Shown: positions 46,399-55,756, numbered from the stretch's first letter. The stretch: DNA of 64,000 nt from an uncultured Prevotella sp. (GCA_900319905.1 ONQB01000003.1:62001-126000), one strand, 5' to 3'. Made by a program: numbers and translations. The notes: generated by a model from the sequence alone, not told the origin.

Positions 46399-48546
46399 TC
46401 AGCGTATGATGCGTTTTTTGCCGTTCTTTACGACGATACCCCTATAGGCACGGCCGACGCGCTGTCCGGCGAGGTTGTAGGTCGGGGCGTTGTCGTTGAT
46501 GGTCCTGACACCGTCGATGCCGCTAACAATGGCGCCACCCTTGACCTTGACCGAGAATATCTTCACTCCGTAGTCCAGTGCTTTTGCACGCTTGGCAGCC
46601 GATCCCGCCACTACCGAATAAACATAGACGTAAGTGTCTTCTGTAACGGTGTAGCCGACTTTCATCTCAGCCCGTGTGGCCGTCGTGAAGGTATGCGGCC
46701 ATTCAGCGCCCACCTGTACTGCCAGCGCCATTGGGCCATAGGTCTGCGTCTCAAGCGAAATCGTACCTTGTCCTGCCGGCACCTTGAACACAAATCCTGT
46801 GTAGCCGCTTGAGGCCACCAGCTGCAGCGGGTCTTCGTATAATGCGACCTCATAGACCATGGTAGCGGCATCGTAGGGATAGAGAATCACGATGCTTTTG
46901 TCGGAGGAGTCGTAGTAGCCGGTCTGCTGATCGTCGCCACCGTTGTTGTCGATGCTGTAGAAGACGTTGTCGATGACCCAATGGTTGAGATTCACCTGGT
47001 CGCCACTCTCATGGGTTAAGTGGTCGGGATCAATCAGGCTCACGGCAGTTGCAGTGTCGGTCTGTACCGGCTCAATCACAACCTTCTGCTGCCTTCCGAT
47101 GATGACCATAGGAGCAGTGACTCCATCAGCGCCGACGAAATTGCCGCCTTCACCCTTTGTCATCATCGCACTGACAAAAGAGGCACCCTTAGGATAGAGA
47201 ATGGAGACGTTGTCAGAGAGATTGAGGTTATAAACCCCCGTGACGGCACTTTCCTGGCCCGTAGCCTGCAGCATGGCGTTTTCGATGGTCAGCGTTCCGT
47301 CCATCTTACCATCTCCGACCTTATAGTAGATGCCATTATCTCCGTCAGCGCAATTGGCAATCACCACGCAATTTCTGATGGTGAGGTTTCCAAGGTAAAT
47401 CATCATGGCATTGATGCTTTTGCCGTTGACGTTTATCGTCAGTGTGTCGGTGCCGTCGTTCATGCCCTCAATGGTGAGCGTAGGCGCATTGTATGAAGAC
47501 ATGGTTCCATTGCCGTAGTTGAACTCTATGCCCTGCGAAACGCCATTGACGGTACTGTTGCCGTTGAGCTGGATGGTGAGGTTGTCGCCATAAGCCATGA
47601 TACCCGTCTCCACCTCACCTGAGGGGTTTATATTGGCCTGGGTGAGCACTAGTGCGCCTGACTTCGGGTCGAGCATTACGCTGCCCTTATCGCCGAGTAC
47701 GTCCCACATATTCTTTTGCGTCACCTGTATGCCCTGTACATAGATGGAACTGGCCTGTATTTGGAAAACGGCCTCAGAGGTCAAGCTGCGCGTGGTACCG
47801 TCTGTGATGTAGGCTACGATGCCCGATGTCTCACTCAGCTCCACGGGACCTTCATATTTAAGAATGTCGGACGTACGGAGGGTTCTGTCCTCATTCATAA
47901 TGTAATAGTAGATGTCGCCACTTGTATTCGGATTGGTGATGGTCACCCTCACTGCACTGGTGAATACGCCGTTGGCAGGGTCGTAATCGGTGCTATCTAC
48001 GGTCAGCTTCGGCTGTTCAAAACCCAGCTTAGGCTCCAATCCTTCCTCTATCTTAGTGAAATACCGCCATGGAGCCTGAACGCTATACTGCGGCTTGCTT
48101 CCAAAAGGAACTTGCAGAACGGCAGTATGATAGATGCCCATGCTGCCCCTTGTCCGCCACAGGTAGTCGCTATGGCTGTTGAAAAGCGTGTACCATGTGC
48201 TGACGGGCACGACTCTCTTGCTGACGACCCTCTCCAGTTGGAACCAATGGGCGAAGGCGTTTTCGCCGTAGTCGTACAGGGTCTCAGGAAGGATGAGCAT
48301 CTTAAATTTCTTGTTGCCTAAATGCTTACCATAGGCGCCACCCGGCACTGCCGTAACCTGGAACACAGTATCGCCCACAGCGACATAGGCCGGTATGTCG
48401 AGCGTATCGCCCGTGCCGACGACCTTATCTATGGTCAGCATGTCGACACTATGATTATAGAAATAAAACTTCACTCCCTTGACGGTAGCGAAGACGCTGT
48501 CGCCTTTCATGGTGCCGGAAACGGTGTCTTGTGCGGCGGCAGGCAC
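46399..48546 (-). CDS. Secreted BspA-like/polymorphic surface protein, signal peptide out of frame
   Basis: The continuous frame encodes 715 residues beginning at a GTG inside what looks like the end of a signal peptide (PAAAQDTVSG). It has a leucine-rich BspA-like start (FKMLILPETLYDYGENAF), a long beta-rich middle with ITIEG-type repeats (TIRNCVVIANC, TIENAMLQATG) and the C-terminal tail APTYNLAGQRVGRAYRGIVVKNGKKRIIR. The upstream ATG and hydrophobic signal sequence are in a different frame (see 48540-48617). This implies a one-base deletion or a sequence error. Ligand or role unknown. Confidence 0.78.
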   Translation of the reverse strand: MPAAAQDTVSGTMKGDSVFATVKGVKFYFYNHSVDMLTIDKVVGTGDTLDIPAYVAVGDTVFQVTAVPGGAYGKHLGNKKFKMLILPETLYDYGENAFAHWFQLERVVSKRVVPVSTWYTLFNSHSDYLWRTRGSMGIYHTAVLQVPFGSKPQYSVQAPWRYFTKIEEGLEPKLGFEQPKLTVDSTDYDPANGVFTSAVRVTITNPNTSGDIYYYIMNEDRTLRTSDILKYEGPVELSETSGIVAYITDGTTRSLTSEAVFQIQASSIYVQGIQVTQKNMWDVLGDKGSVMLDPKSGALVLTQANINPSGEVETGIMAYGDNLTIQLNGNSTVNGVSQGIEFNYGNGTMSSYNAPTLTIEGMNDGTDTLTINVNGKSINAMMIYLGNLTIRNCVVIANCADGDNGIYYKVGDGKMDGTLTIENAMLQATGQESAVTGVYNLNLSDNVSILYPKGASFVSAMMTKGEGGNFVGADGVTAPMVIIGRQQKVVIEPVQTDTATAVSLIDPDHLTHESGDQVNLNHWVIDNVFYSIDNNGGDDQQTGYYDSSDKSIVILYPYDAATMVYEVALYEDPLQLVASSGYTGFVFKVPAGQGTISLETQTYGPMALAVQVGAEWPHTFTTATRAEMKVGYTVTEDTYVYVYSVVAGSAAKRAKALDYGVKIFSVKVKGGAIVSGIDGVRTINDNAPTYNLAGQRVGRAYRGIVVKNGKKRIIR

Positions 48547-48617
48547 AACGCAAGCAGTAAGGTTACGAGAAGACCCTGCAACATGCCATAATGGTGATGA
48601 TGTAAGATAGTGTTCAT
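48540..48617 (-). pseudogene. Displaced signal-peptide segment of the preceding gene
   Basis: From ATG 48615-48617 (or ATG 48582-48584) the frame encodes MLQGLLVTLLLALCL, a typical signal peptide, then leaves the main frame. Adding one base between 48541 and 48540 would join it to AAAQD, a standard cleavage site with Gln at +1. Confidence 0.75.
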
Positions 48618-48651
48618 AATCCTAAGAGTTTTGTTGATTAATCTGTGGGTG

Positions 48652-48659
48652 CAAAGTTA
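48652..48659 (-). promoter_or_regulatory. -7 promoter element for the BspA-like gene
   Basis: Minus-strand TAACTTTG followed by C, 35 bases upstream of ATG 48617. Its presence supports the upstream start and thus the frameshift reading. Confidence 0.6.
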
Positions 48660-48676
48660 GGGGTAAAAGTCAAAAA

Positions 48677-48752
48677 CGGACTTGCGGATTCTTCCAACAT
48701 TCTTGCGGAATCTTGCAAAATACGCTTTCATGGTCTTGCAAAATCTTGCAAC
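48677..48752. repeat. CTTGC(A/G)-rich direct repeats
   Basis: Several imperfect copies of CTTGCAAAATCTTGC and CTTGCGGAATCTT lie just upstream of the promoter. They could be an operator-like cluster or a degenerate repeat. Confidence 0.5.
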
Positions 48753-48829
48753 CACACTTTACCAATGCCGATAAACAAAGGGTTTCCGACAGACAGATTT
48801 ACAGATATTAACACGGAAGGTACAATCGG

Positions 48830-48968
48830 GTATCAATATTGGAGAAGGCCAGAAGTTAAGAGGATCAGAAGTTCAGTCAACAGCACAAGTATCTGATAAG
48901 AATGTATCATTTCAGTAAGGAACGGGCTTCCTAACTTCCGAAAATATGGAGTATTCCTTTTTTGATAC
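48830..48968. repeat. Inverted-repeat element copy C (degenerate)
   Basis: Bounded by GTATCAA and TTTGATAC, with GGAGAAGGCCAGAAG-like left arm, core CAGTCAACAGCACAAGTATCTGATAAG, and a diverged right arm. It is the most decayed of the four copies and the only one not between convergent genes. The gap from 48618 to 49030 holds nothing else beyond the items listed. Confidence 0.75.
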
Positions 48969-49030
48969 ATTCCCTTGTCTCCAAACTTGCAATCTTCTGT
49001 TATGCCTTTGCGTTGATGCTTTGTTGAACT

Positions 49031-50068
49031 TTATTCCCTGCGGAAAGCTTGGGGCGTCATTCCCACTGACTTGGTAAAATAACGGCGGAAGCTGCTCAAG
49101 GAATTAAAACCCGACTGTGTGGCGACATCCTCCAACGGCAATGACGTGGAGGACAGCAGTTCTTTTGCCTGGTTCACCCGCCATTTGTTTACGTATTCAT
49201 AAAACGTGGTATGCAGCTGTTGATTGATAAAGTTGGAGATATAGGTACGATTCGTGCCGACAGCTATCGACAGTTCCACGATGTTGAGTTTGGGATTCAG
49301 GTAAATCCTTTCTTCTTCAAACACTTTCCTGAAACGGCCCTCAAACTCATAAGTCCTCCCATTGTCTTCTTTCGTCTCTTCCCTATCGAGATTGTCCAAG
49401 GCCTTCAGCATGTCCTCCTGACGATAGACAAAGTAACAGAACAGCCCCAAGAGGACTATCATGATAAGATTATAAAGCGTAGCCATTATCTCCGTATTGT
49501 AGAAGGTGTCTACCAACCACAGCAACAGCATCCCTGCATAGAGGCACACGATATATTTCAGCCAGTAGAGTGACAACTCTTCATCGGAGAAATCAGCCTC
49601 CAACTGACGGTTGAACCTCTCGACAGCGAAATAACCATAAACAAGAATGCCCAGTGAATAGATGACTGTAAGAACGAGTGTGGTTTGGTACACAACCGCA
49701 CTCCCCGTTACGAGATATAGAATGAACATTGCGAGATAAGCCACTGCGTTAACAACGATAAGCCGCAGCATCTTCTGCCGCGGTGTGGTCAGCCTGACGA
49801 GGGCGAACAGCGCACATGGCACCACGGTCATCTCCAGGAAGTCAGTCTCGGGAGCTGTCAATGCGGACATCTGCTGACCAGACATGTAGAAGAAAAACAA
49901 TTCTACAACACTGATTAACAACAGGTACAGCATGAAGCGGAACATCATCTTTTGTAAGTCGTTGCGCTGTCCCTTATAATACATTGCTACGGTACAGACC
50001 AGCTGCGCCATAAACAACATACCAAAGGAGAAGTCACACATTGATTTTGCGAAGCTCTGTTCTATCAT
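49031..50068 (-). CDS. Membrane-anchored AraC family transcriptional regulator
   Basis: A 345-residue protein with about six to seven hydrophobic segments (about 15-225) followed by a cytosolic AraC/XylS DNA-binding domain (about 245-345: LNIVELSIAVGTNRTYISNFIN and LEDVATQSGFNSLSSFRRYFTKSVGMTPQAFRRE). This architecture is common in Bacteroidales, where the signal is sensed at the membrane. ATG 50066-50068 is preferred over TTG 50098, which lies at the promoter. Targets unknown. Confidence 0.9.
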   Translation of the reverse strand: MIEQSFAKSMCDFSFGMLFMAQLVCTVAMYYKGQRNDLQKMMFRFMLYLLLISVVELFFFYMSGQQMSALTAPETDFLEMTVVPCALFALVRLTTPRQKMLRLIVVNAVAYLAMFILYLVTGSAVVYQTTLVLTVIYSLGILVYGYFAVERFNRQLEADFSDEELSLYWLKYIVCLYAGMLLLWLVDTFYNTEIMATLYNLIMIVLLGLFCYFVYRQEDMLKALDNLDREETKEDNGRTYEFEGRFRKVFEEERIYLNPKLNIVELSIAVGTNRTYISNFINQQLHTTFYEYVNKWRVNQAKELLSSTSLPLEDVATQSGFNSLSSFRRYFTKSVGMTPQAFRRE

Positions 50069-50087
50069 CGTAGTAATAGGTTTTAGG

Positions 50088-50095
50088 CAAAGGTA
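50088..50095 (-). promoter_or_regulatory. -7 promoter element for the AraC regulator
   Basis: Minus-strand TACCTTTG followed by C, 20 bases upstream of the ATG. Confidence 0.6.
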
Positions 50096-50230
50096 CAAAA
50101 ATAATACAAAATCACCGATATTTCAGCGGCTTTTTGATGTCAAACGGTAAAAAGAGCGCCAAGAAGTAAAAAACAAGCCGTCAGAAAGTACAATTGACCT
50201 ACTGCTCTTGTCAAAACACTCCTGCTGACC

Positions 50231-50238
50231 TATCTTTG
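50231..50238 (+). promoter_or_regulatory. -7 promoter element for the YiiX-like gene
   Basis: TATCTTTG followed by C, 24 bases upstream of ATG 50262. Confidence 0.6.
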
Positions 50239-50261
50239 CAAAAAGACAATCAGCTAACATT

Positions 50262-50930
50262 ATGAGTTCAAGCACATCCATCTGCCGCCTGCTCCCGTCG
50301 CATTGGGATATGGCACTGCCCATAGGAAGAATATGGTTTGTCTGTCTGGCGATGATCCTCGTCTCCTGCGGAGAAAGAGAGGAAGAGCGTAGCATCCTGC
50401 CCGATGATTTCGCGCTGTGTGCAGGTGATGTGGTGTTCCGTAGAGGCGAAGGAATCACGAGCCGCGCGGTCCTTGCCACTGATGCGAATGGCAACTATTC
50501 CCACGTTGGCATCGTTGTCGACTACGCCGAGCGAAGGATGATTGTCCATGCCGTTCCAGGTGAGCCGGACTTTGAAGGCGACGTTGACCGGGTGAAGATG
50601 GACACGCCGGAGAAGTTCTTCTCATATAAGAATGCATCAAAAGGAGAGGTTTGCCGGTTAAGAGACAGCTCTATAGCCCAACGAGCAGCGAACGTTGCAT
50701 TGCGGATTTTCCGTAAAGGCACACCGTTCGACGATAAGTTCGACGACAAGGACACTTCGAAGATGTACTGCACAGAACTGGTCGTTTATGCCTATCGTCA
50801 CGCGGGCATCGATTTGACAGAAGGCAGGCGCCACGAGATTGATCTGCCCATCATCAAGACAGCGTGCATCTTTCCGAGCGACATTTACGCCTCAAGGCAT
50901 CTCAAGTCTATAATCAAGTTTCACCAATAA
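50262..50930 (+). CDS. YiiX-like permuted papain-fold lipoprotein
   Basis: A 222-residue envelope protein with lipobox LVSC (near residue 36) and a YiiX/NlpC-P60-related domain. The putative catalytic His is in NYSHVGIVV and the Cys in MYCTELVVYAYR; this order (His before Cys) is that of permuted papain-fold enzymes. Substrate unknown; amidase or lipid/peptide hydrolase is possible. The two short genes downstream follow closely. Confidence 0.82.
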   Translation: MSSSTSICRLLPSHWDMALPIGRIWFVCLAMILVSCGEREEERSILPDDFALCAGDVVFRRGEGITSRAVLATDANGNYSHVGIVVDYAERRMIVHAVPGEPDFEGDVDRVKMDTPEKFFSYKNASKGEVCRLRDSSIAQRAANVALRIFRKGTPFDDKFDDKDTSKMYCTELVVYAYRHAGIDLTEGRRHEIDLPIIKTACIFPSDIYASRHLKSIIKFHQ

Positions 50931-50942
50931 TAAACAATCATT

Positions 50943-51347
50943 ATGAAAAAGTTATTGTCATTTCTCATGTTCACCGCAGTGCTTGCTGTATTGGCAAGTT
51001 GCGGCAAGTCTGAACCGCGGACGGTTGCCGAGAAGGCCTTACAATGTGTCATCGACGAGGACTATCGCGGCTATTTCGACTGCGTTTACTTCCCCGCTGA
51101 CAAGCAGGAACAGAAAGAAGCCTACGTCTCCATGATTGAAGGGAAGGTAAAGAAAGCCAAGGAGAAGGGCCAGAATAACGACAAGCAGCCCGTGAGCTAT
51201 GAGTTCGTTTCTGAGCAAGTCAATGAAGAAGAGGGCACGGCTTCAGAGGTCTTCAACGTGAAGTACGCATCGGGCAAAACCGAGCAGACCAATGTCGAAA
51301 TGAAGAAAGAGGAGGATGGACATTGGTATTTAGTGAACAAGAAGTAG
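50943..51347 (+). CDS. DUF4878-like small lipoprotein
   Basis: A 134-residue lipoprotein with lipobox VLASC and a cystatin-like fold pattern: an early helix (TVAEKALQCVIDEDYRGYFDCV) and four beta-strands ending DGHWYLVNKK. Resembles DUF4878 proteins of Bacteroidales. Function unknown. It is 12 bases after the YiiX-like gene and 24 bases before the next. Confidence 0.78.
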   Translation: MKKLLSFLMFTAVLAVLASCGKSEPRTVAEKALQCVIDEDYRGYFDCVYFPADKQEQKEAYVSMIEGKVKKAKEKGQNNDKQPVSYEFVSEQVNEEEGTASEVFNVKYASGKTEQTNVEMKKEEDGHWYLVNKK

Positions 51348-51371
51348 AAAACCACTAAAACTATTACTATT

Positions 51372-51980
51372 ATGAGAACAAGAAATATCGTGATGGCATG
51401 CATTGCCATGCTCGCCCTGGGAGCTGCGCCCGCTCATGCGCAAGGGCTCGGTGGGCTGCTGAAAAAAGGAAAGAAAGCACTGGAGAAAGTTAACGGGGTG
51501 CTCGACGGAAACAAGGGTAACAATCAGGAAATGGCGTTCGGGAAATCGCGCGGTGCCGACGTGCAGCAGTCTTGTGGCGGTACGCTCCGCAACCCCATAC
51601 CGCAAATCATCGACGTGCAACTCATTGGCGCTTATGGCAAGAGCACGTCACAGAACTACGGCACTGTCAGCCTCGTCTTCAAAGTGAAGATGATTGCCAA
51701 CAAGACAAACATCCGCTTTGGCGTCAACAGCACGTGTCCCGGGTTGATGATTGACCAGGATGGCAACACTTACAAAACACAGGAGTCGGCAGGATGGTAT
51801 GACTATCCTGTCACGGAGGGTGTCTACATGAAGATGCCCGTCACCAAGACATGGTTCGCCGATGTGAAGAAGACGGCCACCACCATCCAGCAACTGCAAA
51901 TTGGCATCAGTGCAAGCTATGACGATACGGGACTTATCATACTGAAGAACGTACCCATACAGTGGGATGTGGAGCCATGA
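51372..51980 (+). CDS. Hypothetical exported protein
   Basis: A 202-residue protein with a signal peptide ending APAHA and Gln at +1, a Gly/Lys-rich segment (GLGGLLKKGKKALEKVNGVL), then a beta-rich domain (about 70-202). I do not recognise the family. It is the last gene of the YiiX-like/DUF4878 run and is followed by a terminator. Confidence 0.7.
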   Translation: MRTRNIVMACIAMLALGAAPAHAQGLGGLLKKGKKALEKVNGVLDGNKGNNQEMAFGKSRGADVQQSCGGTLRNPIPQIIDVQLIGAYGKSTSQNYGTVSLVFKVKMIANKTNIRFGVNSTCPGLMIDQDGNTYKTQESAGWYDYPVTEGVYMKMPVTKTWFADVKKTATTIQQLQIGISASYDDTGLIILKNVPIQWDVEP

Positions 51981-52007
51981 CACATGTAAATCTTCAAGCA
52001 TTGAAAT

Positions 52008-52040
52008 GAGAAGGCTGCAAAGGCCCTCTCTTTTTTTTGT
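52008..52040 (+). terminator. Terminator of the YiiX-like gene run
   Basis: GAGAAGGC pairs with GCCCTCTC (one mismatch) and is followed by eight T. Confidence 0.75.
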
Positions 52041-52212
52041 CATTTCCTTCCGATGATGCGTCTGACGATTCGCCTGTACACTTCGGAGAAACTTCCCCCA
52101 TCGGTCCTCCTGCACTGTGCAGGCCGATGGCGAAGCACTTTGCGGATAGGAGGAATAAAAGAATGTTGGACAGAAAAAAACATTTTCCCTTGCCGATTCT
52201 GAAATAAAACAT

Positions 52213-52220
52213 TAACTTTG
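52213..52220 (+). promoter_or_regulatory. -7 promoter element for the hybrid regulator
   Basis: TAACTTTG followed by C, 33 bases upstream of ATG 52253. Confidence 0.6.
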
Positions 52221-52252
52221 CCACAATAATAACCTAAAGAGCAAGACTACAT

Positions 52253-55117
52253 ATGACTTCGATCCGCCAGGGCCTGATTATTATCTCACTTCTTCTCTTG
52301 TTGTCATCCTGTGGCAAGGAGCACCCGTCTTCCTTCACTCCGGCTCAACGGCACGAGACCGACAGCATGGTGAAGACTGTACACAGCGTGAAGGGGCTTG
52401 ACAGCCTTAACAAGGTAATGATCAGACAACAGAACACACTGGGGCAGATGATGGTGCTTCGTCAATGGGGCACGCAGCTACGCAACGCCAGCCGCTTCGA
52501 CGAAGCTTTGGAGAAGCATGGTGAGGGACTGACCATTGCCGAGCAGACCGGCGATACGCTGGAATGGGTGCAGGCATTAAACAATATCGGTACCGACTAC
52601 CGGCGCATGGGTGTACTCGATGCAGCACAACAATACCACAAAACCGCACTGATGATGGCCAATGAGTGTTCCGACACCTCGTTTACCGCACGGAAAAACC
52701 GAGTCATGTCGCTCAACGGACTAGCCAACGTCTATCTCACCGTGCGTAACTTCCATCTTGCTGACAGCTGCCTCCGCCAAGCCCTTGCCGGTGAGACGGC
52801 CTTGAACAGCCTCACAGGGCAGGCCATAAACTATGCCAACCTGGGATCTATCTTTGAGTCAAAGGGACAGACCGACTCCGCATGGGCGTACTACCGAAAG
52901 TCAATGGAACTGAACAGTCGTGACGGCAACACACTCGGCATCGCCCTCTGCCACACCTATTTCGGCACCCTCTATGAAAAAGCCCATGAGCTGGACAAGG
53001 CCCTTGCGCAATACAATGAGGCCTATCGGCTGATGAGAGACTCCAAGGACGAGTGGCACATGCTCAATTCGCTCACCGCTCTCGCCGGAGTGTACATCGC
53101 CAAGGGCGACGACCAAAAGGCCCGGCGATATCTCGCTGACGCCATGTCAATAGCCACTGACATACACAGCACGGAACACCTGGCTGAAATCTACACCCTC
53201 TACTACAAGCTGCGCAAGAACCGAGGCGACTGGCGGGGAGCGCTGATGGCCCACGAGCAGGCCGCAGCACTGCAGGACAGCCTCATCAACATGGAAAAGG
53301 TGAACCGCATGCAAAGCGTCAGCTACAATATTGAGCGAGGACAGCAAACACGACGTGTCACGGCTGTCAGCGACCGGCTCTCTCAGGAACGGTCGGCACG
53401 CTATGCCGGATATGTCGTCTTCGCGCTGATTATCATCCTTCTGGCCGTGGTCATCGCATTGCTGATACATAATAGAAGACTACGCAAGCGAAGCTATGAC
53501 ACACTGAAGAGACTCAACGAGGTGCGCGAGTCGTTCTTCACAAACATCACACACGAGTTCCGTACCCCATTGACGGTCATCCTCGGACTAACCCACGATC
53601 TGCAGCAGGACAATACGACCACCGATGAGATGAAAGATATAGGGGCAACAATAGAGCGACAAGGCAACCGCATGCTCAGGCTCATCAACCAATTGCTCGA
53701 CATTTCAAAGATAAGGTCAGCTATAGGCGAACCAGAATGGCAAAAAGGCAATATCGTTGCCTACGTCAACATGATAGTAGAGTCGTTTGAGGACTATGCC
53801 GACAAACTTGGCATCAAGCTGCAGTTCATGGCCCGTGAGGCCGAGGTAGAAACTGCCTACGTGCCAGACTATATCTACAAGATTATGAGCAACCTATTGT
53901 CCAACGCACTGAAGTTCACCCCACCGCAAGGCAAGGTAAACGTCAACATGTGGCACGACGGCCAACGACTGTGCATTGATGTCAGCGACACAGGCCGTGG
54001 CATACCGAAGGACAGCCTGCCGCATATCTTCGAGCCATTCTATCAGTCCGACAACTTCGACGGCATGACGGGAACGGGGGTAGGCCTGGCGCTCGTCCGT
54101 CAGATTGTGGAGCAGCTCGGCGGAACCATCACCGTTGACAGCAAGGAGGGGAAGGGCACCATATTCCATATAGTATTGGTCTCCCACTGTCTCTCCAATG
54201 GAGAGGCCATTAAATCACCAGCCGACACCGGCAAGGACTTCCGCCAGGACTCCCATCTTTTAGAAGAACAGAAGCCGGTTCTGTTCTCTTCTTTGGAGGA
54301 GACGGAAGAAGCATCGTCTGTGGAGGCACCAAGGGCGGCTTCACTTCTCATCATCGACGACAATGCCGACGTGGCCGCATTCATAGGCAAGCGGCTTGGC
54401 GAAAAATACAATATCGTCTATGCCCACAATGGGGAGCAAGGACTTGCCATCGCCCACGACCAGTTGCCCGATGCCATTGTCACCGACCTGATGATGCCAA
54501 AGATGGACGGACTGGAACTGACCCGACGATTACGGGCTGATGAACTGACAAGCCACATACCTGTAATCATCGTCACGGCGAAGGTCTCCGAAACCGACCG
54601 CATACGGGGCCTTGAGGCCGGTGCCGACGCCTACCTCACCAAACCTTTCAGCAGTGACGAACTGCTTACGCGCGTGGATAAGTTGTTGGAGCAACGTGCC
54701 CTGCTCAGAAAGAAGTTTTCCGGCGAAGCCTTTGAAGGCAGCCTGGCACAACCCGGCAAGGGAGAGAAGAATGGAGTGGACGCTAAGTTCATCATTCATC
54801 TCACCGACTGCATCTACGTCATACTCAACGCCGGGAAACCAGCCGACGTGAACACCGTTGCCGACCGCATGCACGTAAGCTACAGCCAACTCTATCGCAA
54901 ACTTCTGGCTCTTACCGGGCTCACTCCCGTACAGTACATTCAGCGCGTGAAGATAGCAAAAGCCAAACGCATGCTTGCCATTCATCCGGAAATGGGACTG
55001 AATGCCGTCTCAGAGCAATGTGGCTTCTCCGACTACTCCAACTTCGTACGAGCATTCAAAAATGTATGCGGCATCACTCCCACACAATTTATCAGGTCTG
55101 CCAATAATGATTCATAA
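52253..55117 (+). CDS. Hybrid two-component system protein with TPR sensor
   Basis: A 954-residue one-protein signalling system. In order: lipobox LLLLSSC at about residue 20, a tetratricopeptide-repeat sensor (about 60-350), one transmembrane segment (about 384-406), HisKA with His in ITHEFRTP (about 432), HATPase (NALKFTPP, DTGRGIPKDSLPHIFEPF, GTGVGLAL), a receiver with phospho-Asp in IVTDLMMPKMDG (about 742), and an AraC-type DNA-binding domain (about 862-954). TPR rather than beta-propeller sensing is the less common type. No susC/susD pair adjoins, so its regulon is not evident. Confidence 0.94.
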   Translation: MTSIRQGLIIISLLLLLSSCGKEHPSSFTPAQRHETDSMVKTVHSVKGLDSLNKVMIRQQNTLGQMMVLRQWGTQLRNASRFDEALEKHGEGLTIAEQTGDTLEWVQALNNIGTDYRRMGVLDAAQQYHKTALMMANECSDTSFTARKNRVMSLNGLANVYLTVRNFHLADSCLRQALAGETALNSLTGQAINYANLGSIFESKGQTDSAWAYYRKSMELNSRDGNTLGIALCHTYFGTLYEKAHELDKALAQYNEAYRLMRDSKDEWHMLNSLTALAGVYIAKGDDQKARRYLADAMSIATDIHSTEHLAEIYTLYYKLRKNRGDWRGALMAHEQAAALQDSLINMEKVNRMQSVSYNIERGQQTRRVTAVSDRLSQERSARYAGYVVFALIIILLAVVIALLIHNRRLRKRSYDTLKRLNEVRESFFTNITHEFRTPLTVILGLTHDLQQDNTTTDEMKDIGATIERQGNRMLRLINQLLDISKIRSAIGEPEWQKGNIVAYVNMIVESFEDYADKLGIKLQFMAREAEVETAYVPDYIYKIMSNLLSNALKFTPPQGKVNVNMWHDGQRLCIDVSDTGRGIPKDSLPHIFEPFYQSDNFDGMTGTGVGLALVRQIVEQLGGTITVDSKEGKGTIFHIVLVSHCLSNGEAIKSPADTGKDFRQDSHLLEEQKPVLFSSLEETEEASSVEAPRAASLLIIDDNADVAAFIGKRLGEKYNIVYAHNGEQGLAIAHDQLPDAIVTDLMMPKMDGLELTRRLRADELTSHIPVIIVTAKVSETDRIRGLEAGADAYLTKPFSSDELLTRVDKLLEQRALLRKKFSGEAFEGSLAQPGKGEKNGVDAKFIIHLTDCIYVILNAGKPADVNTVADRMHVSYSQLYRKLLALTGLTPVQYIQRVKIAKAKRMLAIHPEMGLNAVSEQCGFSDYSNFVRAFKNVCGITPTQFIRSANNDS

Positions 55118-55225
55118 GTAGCCGTGCCCCACCGCCATGCACTTACAACAACCATAAACAATGACTGTAAATTCTCTCCTTTTATAAATAGTGCAGATGA
55201 TTTTCCACATTTTTCTACCATTTCG

Positions 55226-55256
55226 TTGCGTAATTCATTTTAATTGCTTACTTTTG
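55226..55256 (+). promoter_or_regulatory. Promoter of the Lrp-peptidase operon
   Basis: TTG at 55226-55228 and TACTTTTG at 55249-55256 with a 20-base spacer match the Bacteroidota -33/-7 layout. The leader is about 25 bases. Confidence 0.7.
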
Positions 55257-55289
55257 CTACATTAATAAATTGAACATAAACTCACAGAC

Positions 55290-55751
55290 ATGGACAAGAT
55301 TGACCATTTGGATAAAAAAATCCTTTCGATTCTTTCGGGCAATGCCCGCATTCCCTTCAAAGATGTGGCTGCCGAGTGTGGCGTTTCCCGCGCCGCCATC
55401 CACCAGCGCGTACAGCATCTCATCGAAGACGGTGTCATCACCGGCAGCGGCTTCGACGTCAACCCTAAGAGCCTTGGCTATACTACCTGTACCTATGTCG
55501 GCATGAACCTCGAGCGGGGCTCCATGTACAAGAATGTCGTTGAACGCCTCGTACACATTCCGGAGATTGTGGAATGCCACTTCACCACCGGTCCTTACAC
55601 CATGCTGCTCAAGCTGTATGCCAAAGACAACGAGCAACTGATGGACCTTCTCAACAACCGACTGCAGACCATTCCCGGCGTAGTCTCCACCGAGACCCTC
55701 ATTTCGCTTGAGCAAAGCATCAAACGCGAAATTCCGGTGAACGTGGACTAA
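55290..55751 (+). CDS. Lrp/AsnC family transcriptional regulator
   Basis: A 153-residue amino-acid-responsive regulator: winged helix-turn-helix (LDKKILSILSGNARIPFKDVAAECGVSRAAIHQRVQHLI) and a RAM ligand-binding domain (about 68-150). The peptidase fusion gene starts five bases after its stop, suggesting that amino-acid level controls the peptidase genes that follow. Confidence 0.94.
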   Translation: MDKIDHLDKKILSILSGNARIPFKDVAAECGVSRAAIHQRVQHLIEDGVITGSGFDVNPKSLGYTTCTYVGMNLERGSMYKNVVERLVHIPEIVECHFTTGPYTMLLKLYAKDNEQLMDLLNNRLQTIPGVVSTETLISLEQSIKREIPVNVD

Positions 55752-55756
55752 TCACA

